A stretch of 64,000 nt of DNA from Antedon mediterranea (taxonomy: Eukaryota > Echinodermata > Crinoidea > Comatulida > Antedonidae). The notes beneath the pieces are model-generated. The model saw only the letters and a program-made list of their open reading frames with translations, did no database searches and was not told the origin of the DNA. The stretch spans positions 15,383,001-15,447,000 of the forward strand of contig NC_092674.1 of assembly GCF_964355755.1 (NCBI RefSeq). Reading direction: 5' to 3'. Position 1 is the stretch's first letter. Every line of letters starts with the position of its first letter. Made by a program: the position numbers and the translations under genes. This document shows positions 22,601 to 34,600 of this stretch, one piece after another.

Positions 22601-25600
22601 CGAGACTTAGTATAAAATGAGCTCCTAACAGCTCATTCTCTACGTTCAGAAATAATTACTACCCGGATGTGACAATTATTAATAAACCTTTAACGATAAA
22701 AGAAACTGTGTAAACTTGGATATCTAACATTTAAACATCTTATACCAGATGACCAAACAAATACAATTTATTTATTATACTAGGGCCAATTATAAATACA
22801 ATTTTCTCTTTGTTAAAGTGATTTAACTTTTTAATTTCTCTGAGATTCATAGAAAAAAAACAAGAAAATATAATATTACGTATAGGCATATAATAAATCT
22901 AAATTTAAACACATCAAGTGTAGTTAATTCTTTTTTACCTGTTTTAAAACATTGTGCAAACTTTCCCGACTTGTCATCTCCGTTTGTAAGTATGTTAGGA
23001 TCAAAACCTAGAGGATATGACCTCGCAGTGACAGTCTTATTGTATGACAAATTTGCTAAAAAACAGATAAAAATGTTGTCTTTTAAAATTGGTTATAATA
23101 ATAACAAATATTAAAACAATTGCATTAAACAATCTTTATTAAAAGGGAAGACAAGTTTATTAAAAAATATCCAATTTTTTAAGCCTATATAAAAAGATTT
23201 TTAAACAAAAACTTGAAAAACATAAAATAATTATTTTATATTATATTGAAATACTGAAACTACATCATGCAATATTTAAAATACTGAAAAAAAAACTATC
23301 TTGTCTACTACAAAGTACAAAAAAAAAACTGTTCACATTCGTTCATTAACTATTGTTTTGAACATCATCACAATTTACACCATTTTTAAACCAACAGACG
23401 ACACAAATGTTATAATTTATGCATTATTTGTCTTAAAATAGAAAAACAAATTAACTTACCTGAATGGACTTTAAAGAAACATGAAATTAAACAGCAGACT
23501 AGAAACACATTGAAATACATCTTTACACAGGATCTCAATAATTGGAATACTGTGAGTGAGATAACTAGTCAAGAGAAAAAATACGAGAATTCATCGCATG
23601 CAGCAGTTATATTATCTTTTTAATTCTCATTAAATCAATATACGTGTGTAATAATAAAATAATCACATTATTTTCCATTTTTGTTGTAAAAATTATCATG
23701 TCAAAATATATGAATAGACATGTAAACATAATAAGAGAGAATAATTACAAAGTTTACAAAGCTTTAACCTGTATTAACCTGTACACCTTCTCTCATAAAT
23801 AAGGTAAAAGATGCAATGTCACTCGTTAGATGTAAAACTTAATTTAAATTCAACATAAATTAAAAGAAAAAAAGAAATATTTTTTCTACAAACGAGAGTT
23901 TGTAGACAAAAACTGTTAAGATGTATACTACAGAAATTCAATTTCAAATAGTATTCGAACTTACATTAAAAATCTGTTTCGAATATTACTCAATTATTCA
24001 GATTCCATAATTTAGTTAATTGTTTCTGCTATAGCATTTAATGTTGGTTAAGACAAACACAACCGCCAGCAGGTCTTTCTCCCAGCGTTTCTATTACTGC
24101 AGTTTCAAATTCTGCTTCTGTTTTGTAGTGTACGGCATTGGAATTCATGGCCAGAAAGGATCCCAAATTGCAACACACACACAAAATACATAACAATAGC
24201 CTAAAAAAATGTTGCACGTTCATTTAAAATAGAATACTACAGTGCGAAAAAGTGCCCATTGTGTTTGCTAATACATATGTTACACTGATCTAAATAATCT
24301 ATTTTACTTACTGTTTTTGGGTACTGGAATTATAGTGGATTTTTTCCTTAGTTTCGGTATTATGCATAACTTTAGCGAGGACTGGAAGAGGTGTTGAAGA
24401 ACACCACATACAGTAGTTGGTCCGAACAAAAAACATCACAGCAGCGATGGCTTGGCGCGTTGTGTATCGGCTTTGACGTAAGATTTATGATTTATAGATA
24501 CATATTTAGGTAGTCATGGTAACTTGTTTTTATAGGCCTATTGAGTCCTAGTTTCCAAATATCCATTTTTTCAGCCGTAGTAAGTTTTAGCTTCCACTTG
24601 ATACAGTTTCCTAATACTTTTGTCATCTTGAATATAATCAGCCTAAGGTCGTGGAGTAACAAAAAGTGAGAAAGGCTCATCAGTTTTCCTGATTGGGCAG
24701 AAACTGTAAATGTAGTTAAAAAGGTCTACTACTAATATAATGAGAGTTCAAATGAGTGCTTAATTATTGATTGGGAGATTTTATGGGTGCCCTGCTTTTT
24801 GTATGCCATACTTCAGTAGATTTTTTATCATCACTTAAAAAAAATCTATTTGCATGTATGCTGCCCTCTTTAGCAATAAAGCTTAACTTTATTTATAGAT
24901 TTACTACTAGATCATCAATTCTAAAATAGAAGGGGAACTAGGTAAATGACTACTGATACATCTATTCAAGTATAAAAATAATCCTTTAAAACAATAAGAC
25001 TGTATAAATTGCCGCCAGAACACCATATACACTGATTTTTATAATAAATTGCAATGAAATTAATTTCTTAGTAAATTTCAAGCACTTTCATATACAAGGA
25101 TCATACAGAATACTTTCCTGCATTGATAAGCTCTACACCCTGTAATGGAGGCATAGTTGACTGCTGCAGCCATTTTCTGTGGTCCCCACTACATATTTGA
25201 ACTGCGATAACATTTAGTAAGGATTATTCTCTTTTGCAGTTGTTTTTGTGCCAAAATTAAAAATAGATTTTTTGGACTAACTTTGTTTTTCTTGAGTTGT
25301 TGGATTAAAAAAGTTAAGGTGCCATTTGTTTTCCGAACACTCCTTCAGCCGCCATCTTGAACTCAAAATGGCTAATATTTCAAACCAAAAGATCAACATG
25401 TAATTTCACAAAATAGTGTACTGTTTGGTATCATTGGATAGGTTTTTTTATTCTGAATACAGTTTTACCAATATCTGTTTAATTTTTATAATTTTCCATT
25501 TATATGTTTTATATCTATTAATGAACCTAAGTACAGTACTGGATAACACATAGGGCCTGTTTATGAACAGCAAGTATCCGGATAACTTGTCATCTTTTGG

Positions 25601-28600
25601 GGTCATTAATCATGCCTTAACGACCCTTAATGGCTTTTAGTACTACCACCTGGGTTATCCAGACCAACCTCAGCCCAGCAAATTTGGAGGGTTGGCTTGT
25701 CCTCAGGGGAGTTGAAGGCGACCTTGCTGGATTAAACAATGTATTTTATGAGATAATCATGCAAATCAGGCTGAAAATAAGGCCATGAGTAGCCGGATAA
25801 CTAGAAGTCTGTAAACGGTAGGGAGAATTTTGATTTAGGGTATGTTCAGACCTACGGAGTTATGCTTTCGTATCACAGCCAAGGTCATATTTTAATGAGT
25901 GTCGTAAGAGCAAAGTGTTCAGATTCATTGCAACGAAGTTGCGTTACAAACGGATATGATGTCACTCGCTGGCGATTAACCAAACTCTAACGCACGTATA
26001 GACCTACCTTCGTTGTTATTAAAAGTAGTAGTGGTTGGGGTAGGAGTTACAGGCCTAGACCGAACACTTGGGCTCGGAATTATCGATGGGTTGTCAGGCA
26101 TACCAACCAGCCGATCGTTTTGGGGTTTGGGTTTATATTTGGTCTAGGCCTAAAATATCATTTATGGCAGAAAAATGTTCAAATCCCGTACTTGCACCGG
26201 CTCCAGACTTATTTACTCGGTCTTTCGCCGCTTTATACGACGACCCCTTCAATTTCGTTTGGATATAATTTAAATCCTTCTTTATTAATATTATGAGGAT
26301 GGCCCATCTGCTAACGTGTCTGCCATCTCGTTGAACACAGACATCTTGTTGCCGGTGCTTTTACGCCAGTTTTTCACTTCCAACCGATCTCTAAACTCAG
26401 GGCTTCCCCACAATGAAATAAGGTATTTTACTTCGGTTTCTCGCCAATGCGCACGCTTCGATGACATTTTAAATTAATTAATATAATAATATTAATAATA
26501 ATAATACTGTATACCTAGTGTAACAACAAACAAAAGGTATGATTTTTTCGCACGTTCACCCATCACAACAAATGGATCAGCTTGGCTATACGATGAGGAG
26601 CACATGTCACGATGTGATGTGGCGAATATTGTAATTTGATTGGCTAGATATCTAACCTAGGTCATATTCATCGATGCGTGACTTTCGTATTGTAAGCGAC
26701 GTCCACTAAACTCATACCTTGAGCTTTCGTAGCGTACGAAATATCAGTGTCGTACGAGGTGGCTTCCACTAATCTTTTCCTGGTTCAGACTTATGGACTT
26801 GTACGCCGCGTACAATACGAAAGCATAACTCCGTAGGTCTGAACAGGCCCTTAGCCTTGTCAGGAGAGACCTCTGGCATATCCAGATACTTTAAATGTTC
26901 ATAAACACAACCTTAAAGACACCTTCCCTACGTTTTTTAGATCTATTTTAAGATCACAAACTATATTTCTACTATATGGTCCTATTGCGATAACTTTTTT
27001 CGTCTTTAAATGGTTAAAAATGTGAAAAATAAGTCGATTCTAATAATTATAGCGGCCCGCTATAAATCCCAAAATGCATTGCGCACGGATTGATATTTCT
27101 GTTTTTCTTCTGTAATTCACCCACTTTTCGATCAATCGTGAGGCCAAAACAAATGGAAACCTCCTAACTTTTCAGCGAAAATACCGGGTTTTCCCCAATT
27201 TGTATCAACAGAGTCTGGCAAAAATAGAAAGACAATTAATGCAGCAACTATACAACGTCAGGCTAGGTATATAGCTAGCGTACGATGTTCGTACGTTACC
27301 AATTTTTACCAGCTAGGCCTACAAAACTAAGCCTAGCTAGGCTAGGCCTAAATACCGTCCACAAGAGGTCAGTCGCCGCGAGCTACTTAGGTAGTGCATT
27401 GTTTCTCACTTTTTATCATAATTTACCATAAAACGTACATTTAAGGAATGACCTGGTTTAACGTCACAAATTGTAGGGAAGGTGTCTTTAACTTACCCCG
27501 CTCTCCCCTACAATTAGTTGTACAGTACTTAAAGGCTGTAAAAATATTGATATTATTTTTCTTGATTTTTCGTCTGCATTTGATAAGGTGTCTCATAAAA
27601 GATTAATTAAGAAACTTAATAACTGTGGCATTGGTGGAAACACTAATGCATGGATTACAGATTTTCTTTCAAATAGACGCAAAAGGGTTATTTACAGAGG
27701 AGAAAAGTCAGAGTGGGTAAATGTTACTTCAGGGGTACCACAAGAGTCAGTTTTGGGCCCTCTTTTATTTTTGATTTACGTAAGTGATATTGTAAATAAT
27801 ATTTCTTCTTCACTTTTTCAATTTGCTGATGATCACACATTATCACGTCCTATTTATAACAATAATGATTGTAAATTGCTTCAAAAGGATTTAGATTTAA
27901 TTGCTAAATGGGCAAATGTAAATAAACTTCCCTTAAATCCTGTCAAATGCGCAGTAATGCATGTTACAAGATGTAAAGAGATCGTTAACTGGGATTATAC
28001 CATAGAATCAGACAATATTCCTAAAGTTACAGAATTTAAATTTGTAGGTGTATATGTAAATAGTTTGTTGTCGTGTCATACACAAGTTAATTATATATGT
28101 TGTAAAGCAAGCAAATTGCTTGGTTTCATTTCAAAATGTAGTAAAAATATGTCTTGGTTAGCTATGTTGAACTTATACAAAGCTCTATTACTTCCAGTGG
28201 TTACCTACTGTTGTTCAATGTGGGCACCATTTGTGAAATCACATATTAATAGAATAGAAAGTATACAAAGGAAAGCAACAAGGATAATAATGTTTAGAAA
28301 GGAAGGTTCCTGGGACACATCTTATTTTCATAGGTTGAAAGTGCTTGAATTATTATCTATTCATGACTTGCTTAAATTACATACGCCCGTATTCTTAAAC
28401 CGGACTTTAGTCGTAGTTCGAGCTAAAACTTTAAAAATGACGTCATTTTAATTCATAAATCGCCGACTAGTTCACGCCAACCTCGACTAAATCGAGACGA
28501 ATTTTGATCGATTTTTTTAGTCCTGGAGGGGGCAGGCTAAATGGTCGACTAAATAGTTTTTAAACGATGTTTATGAAAACCGTAACAGTCATTGAGTTGT

Positions 28601-31600
28601 TATATTGGCCAGATATTGAAAAATGAAATATCTATTTTTATATTAGCTTAATTAAGTATACATTGGTATAAGTTATAATAATGAAAATAATCTTTATTTA
28701 CAACCGTATACAAATTACATTATTTTCTTTGCGCAAGTCCGACTTGAACTACGTCACGCCATAGCGACAATGGCAGATGCGGAAATTCACCACGCGATGG
28801 AATGTTTAGGGCCTAGCGCTTTCTTGTCACGCGATGAAGTGCGTGGTTCGTCGCGATCATACTTTGTTGGTGGCCTAGAAAATATAAAAGTTACCGTACC
28901 GCCATGGTTCCTGATATTTTGAATATTTTGTTTGTTGTTAATCAAAAGTACTTCACTGTTAAATTGATACTGATCTTGTTCTAATAATTAATGATTAAAA
29001 TTACTTTTCATGTATATAGTCCTGATGCGTAAAAAGTGTTGTAAGAAAATGGAAAGTGATATCAATGCGAAAAATTTCGTCTGCTCCTCAAATACTCTCT
29101 TGTCATTGGCCAATGAATAGCCTTTGTTACCTAGACGTGTGCAACTCGACTAAAAGCTCGACTTCATTAAGTCGAACTGCAAACTTCGACTACTTCGTTT
29201 TTGAATCGAATTTGAAGTAATAGCTCGAACTACGACTTTTTCAAGTCGAACTTCGAACTACGACTAAAGTCCGGTTTAAGAATACGGGCGTTAGACTTTC
29301 ATTGGGATTTAAGGTGTTGAAAGGTTACTGCCCCAATTCTTTCAATGAGTATATTAAATCTAGTGAAAGATGTCCGGGTAGGCTTTTACGTTGGAATTCG
29401 AAAGGCAATACTTTTCATAATTCTGTATTTGTTTCCTTTCCTAGACTATGGGAGCAAATACCAAATGACATAAAAGATTCACAAACAATTTCAATATTTA
29501 AGGCTGCTTTAACAAAACACTATATTTCATGTTATGTATAGTTTATTTGTATTTTTCTTGTATATGGTTTTATCTTAACTGTTTGTATTGTATGGAGTGA
29601 GTGCAGAATCTGTTTGGGCTTTAGCCTATTCTGATTCCTGGTTATTTTTACATTGATGACCGAATAAATATTATTATTATTATTATTATTATTTGCATTT
29701 TTAGTTGGGGAATATGCATGTAGGTTTGGAAAAAAATACTGTTCTTTTATTCTCTAATATAAAATACCACTGCCATTTTTACCTAGGATAATTGTTTTTA
29801 TATTATATATATATATAACTTTATTCACAATCTCAGATAATACAAAGTACATGCAAAATTAATTGAAGTTGTGAACAGGGTTAAGTTGTAAGCTAATGCT
29901 TTAGACGCAAAGCCCCTTAAAACAAAAAAAATTTGAAATAGATAAATAATTAAATAAATAAATAAATAAAAACAGTATAATGTACCATATTAATTGTAAC
30001 GATAAAAATACTAACAATAGAAATAATGCAGTGATAATAACAAATCAAATGTCAAGAGAAAATCAATTTACCAGTAGCTTAAAATTAATGATAACTGGTG
30101 ACAAACAATCATGAATTTTATGTTTGAACATACCAATACTGGTTGACATTTTAATGTCATTGGGTAGTGAGTTCCACACATTAGTGCCTCTGTATGTGAC
30201 ACTTTGTTGGCCCAATAGGGTCCTTTTGAAAGCAGTGCTTAAATTGTCTTTAGCACTTGTCTCATGATTATGTTTGGAATTGTTTGTAGCAAAGAAAGAA
30301 TCAAAAGTATTAGGCAACTTCTTATGATGAAACTTAAACATGAGTATCGCAACACTTTTTTGGTACAGCTCAGATAATTTTAATGTTTGTGTGCGGGCAA
30401 AGAGTGGTAGAGAAAGATGATGAAAAGGAACGTTGCAAACAATTATTAGTGCTTTCTTTTGTAAAATATAAAGACGATTTAAAATAGTTTGATTAGTATA
30501 GTAGATCCCCATAGTGTTATGGCTTAGGTTAGGTATATGAGAGAGTTGTATATTTTAAATAGGATTTCGTATTTTATTTTATTCATGGTGCCTATAGCTG
30601 TTGAAACTTTCTTTCTTTCTTTACATGATATGCAAATGATAATTTCTCATCTAGATGAACACCAAGAAACTTTGTTTGATTTACTCGTTCTATAATATCA
30701 GTATTAATTAGCAAAGTTAGATTTGACGTGTCAATTTTTACATTTCTACTAGTAAATACAATATAATTCGTTTTTTTTGGTATTCACCGTTAATCTACAG
30801 TATTTGCAATAAACCAGTTTCATAGTTTAAAATATTGAATGCTCTTGTAATATCATTGTGTTGCAGGAACACATTAGTGTCAACTGCATACATAATAACG
30901 TTTGTGTTTCTACAGGCAAATGGCATATCATTTATAAAAATCGGGAAGATAAGGGTCCAAGAATGTATTTGGTTTCTGATTTTTTACCTTCTACGTTCAC
31001 AAACTGTTTTCTAGTTGATAAGTAACTCTTAAACCAATCTAAAACGACACCTCTAATACCGTAATGTCTCATCTTCTGTAATAAAATGTGATGATCCATT
31101 GAATCGAACGCTTTTGATAAATCTAATTTTGTTTGATAAACCTATTTTCATGTTTGCTGCCCTCTTTGGCAATACAATTTAATGTATCTGTATTACTAAT
31201 CATGTGACTACCAATACATACGTGTACAGCATTTAGTCTTAAAAAATGAGGTTCAAAATATAAATTGTTTTTATCTATCAACATTAAAATATTCTATTGG
31301 AATTTTCTAATTTTTTATTTTTTTTTATTTCGGCAAATACAAACATAAACCGACAACAATATAAATAGCATGGTTGCGCTGATTAGGCGTGTCACTCAAA
31401 AAATGAAAATAATGAACAAATAAATTGATATGGTTCTAAAATAATTTGTTGAAATATCTTTAAAATGGATCCAACTTTTTGTAATTGATGTGTTTTCACA
31501 GTAAATCAAAACTTTCAAGTCAATGAAATTAGCTGTTTTTATTTGAAAACCACTGGAAATGTATTAATATATACATTTCTGAGAAAAGGCTATCGCATAC

Positions 31601-34600
31601 AAAATAATTTTCATAACACTAATGTACTTTTCAGAACTCAACATAATTTAATTAAATTTACTTAAATATAGGAGAAAATAGATCATGAAACTAACAGTAA
31701 CACTAACTAACTTTTATTTGATGTTTTAGCATTTTATGCCCTACATCAGCCCTGTAGGCTTATTTCAATATAAAAATATTTTATATTATTTTATATTAAA
31801 ATATGTTGATGTAGGCTACAAAGACTGTGTAACTGTATCACTTGTATAACAAATTGTACAGGATAACATCAAGCTTAACATCATTTGGTTTAGAGTATAG
31901 TCACTATATTGCCTAAGGTGGTAGGGTGACATCTTCAAATTACATATACCTCCTTGGCGGAGGTAAATTATGAATGTAAGGCATCAAACCATGAATACTG
32001 TTCTAACTGTTCAAAGGGCAGAGTAAAGGAATATGATCTTTGTATTGATAAAAGACGTTGTTTAAATAATAATAACTTACCTATCTATCTGTACACAGAT
32101 GAGTCAGTCCATTTATTGCATAACGTAGTAATACTGTTTTTAAAGCATACCTGTAAATGATTTCTTCATCTTGTTTTTTATTTGAACACTTTTAATAAAG
32201 AATATTATTTCATTTATTATATTACCTTGTGTAATGTTTTACTTTTATTTTTACTAAATGAATTTAAATGTCATTTAAAAATTATTATATTAAAATAATT
32301 TTTTTTATACATATCATAAATTAATTTAAGCCTATATTTTGATAAAAAATAATTAAGATGTGCATACTACTCTACTGCTAAATTGAATATTATTCTGTAA
32401 GCAAGTAACAAACCTACTGTAGTTGCAGAATTTTCAAATCAACTATACTAACCAGTAGCTAACACTATTGGAATGCAACCTTTAAGGTTATGTGCAAGTA
32501 CACTCATGCCTTGATCTAAGTACCATGATACAGCTGATCAACTTTTGTATACACTTTAGGTTATATTGCAATTACATAGTCCATCTAATGGCAAGATAAT
32601 AACTTTTCAGATGTCAAATGCACTAGAGAATTTCTTGAATATAAGAAAGTCAGCTGGGCTACTTTGCAAACCCCAGATGTAAAGGCTTTTAAGCCAGGCT
32701 GGCATTTATACATCTGCTCAATGTAGTACAACTCCCAGGCAGGAGCTTTATGTACTGCTAGGCTTCATAAACCAATCTACTTTCAATTTTATTTATCAAT
32801 AATAATAATACATGTGTTAAAGTTATGAATGTTTAAAAAAATGTATATCTTTATAAACATTTTGTTGATGACTGGTTGAATGATCTAATAAATGCATTTT
32901 GTGTATCTCTTTTTAAATGTTTATGTTTTTATTATTATGTTTATATTTAATTGTATTTGTATTGAATCCGAGTTTAGTGATAACACTTTTTGCTTTGCCC
33001 ATGTTAAACTCGACACGCCCTTGTCAATAACGCTTATTGTATTGAATTTAAATAAATATGTAATTTATGGTTATTTAGACTATTAATTATTTCTTTTTAC
33101 ACTTGCATTGCAGAGTGTTAAGTGAATCAACTGAGAATATATTCTTATAGAATCCTCTTATAAAAAAATGTAAAATGTTTAACTGGAAATTAAATATCTT
33201 TGCCACATAATTATTAATAATCATAACAAGAAATATTTCTTACAAAAAACGCTGCTCGCTTATTGACGTAACAGTTTTAAAAGATATATTGTCCCTCTGA
33301 AAAATATTTTTTATTTCAAATTTGTTTTTGAATGTGTCATTTTATTGTCACAAAATAGTTATTTTACCTGAAAAAATGTAATTAAAAGCAAAAAATACTT
33401 TGGTTTTTTGAGTTATAATTAAACGTTTCTTTTCTCTTTTTATAATGTGAATTTTGGTACAGAAGTGAATAACTTTGATATGAAACAGACTCAATTTAGT
33501 TTATTTTATTGCTAAGGTCAAGTCTGGGGGTCACTTCATCACGCCTAAGGGCCTGTTCAGACCTACGGAGTTATGCTTTCGTATTGTACGCGGCATACAA
33601 GTCCATAGGTCTGAACCAAGAAAAGATTAGTGGAAGCCACCTCGTACGACACTGATATTTCGTACGCTACGAAAGCTCAAGTTATGAGTTTAGTGGACGT
33701 CGCTTACAATACGAAAGTCACGCATCGATGAATATGACCTAGGTTAGATATCTAGCCAATCAAATTACAATATTCGCCACATCACATCGTGACATGTGCT
33801 CCTCATCGTATAGCCAAGCTGATCCATTTGTTGTGATCGGTGAACGTGCAAAAAAATCATACCTTTTGTTGGTTGTTACACTAGGTATACAGTATTATTA
33901 TTATTAATATTATTATATTAATTAATTTAAAATGTCATCGAAGCGTGCGCATTGGCGAGAAACCAAAGTAAAATACCTTATTTCATTGTGGGGAAGCCCT
34001 GAGTTTAGAGATCGGTTGGAAGTGAAAAACTGGCGTAAAAGCACCGGCAACAAGATGTCTGTGTTCAACGAGATGGCGGACACGTTAGCAGATGGGCCAT
34101 CCTCATAATAAAGAAGGATTTAAATTATATCCAAACGAAATTGGAGGGGTCGTCGTATAAAGCGGCGAAAGACCGAGTAAATAAGTCTGGAGCCGGTGCA
34201 AGTACAGGATTTGAACATTTTTCTGCCATAAATGATATTTTAGGCCTAGACCAAATATAAACCCAAACCCCAAAACGATCGGCTGGTTGCTATGCCTGAC
34301 AACCCATCGATAATGCCGAGCCCAAGTGTTCGGTCTAGGCCTGTAACTCCTACCCCAACCACTACTACTTTTAATAACAACGAAGGTAGGTCTATACGTG
34401 CGTTAGAGTTTGGTTAATCGCCAGCGAGTGACATCATATCCGTTTGTAACGCAACTTCGTTGCAATGAATCTGAACACTTTGCTCTTACGACGCTCATTA
34501 AAATATGACCTTGGCTGTGATACGAAAGCATAACTCCGTAGGTCTGAACATACCCTTAGATACTTCAAGTGTGAAGTATCATATTACAAACAAAAACTTT

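Noticed and set aside
31954-32160. 68-codon frame with several Cys residues ([20 protein letters not shown])
   Set aside because: It starts inside the repeat hairpin box, has no domain match that I recognise and no splice support; too weak to list as a gene.
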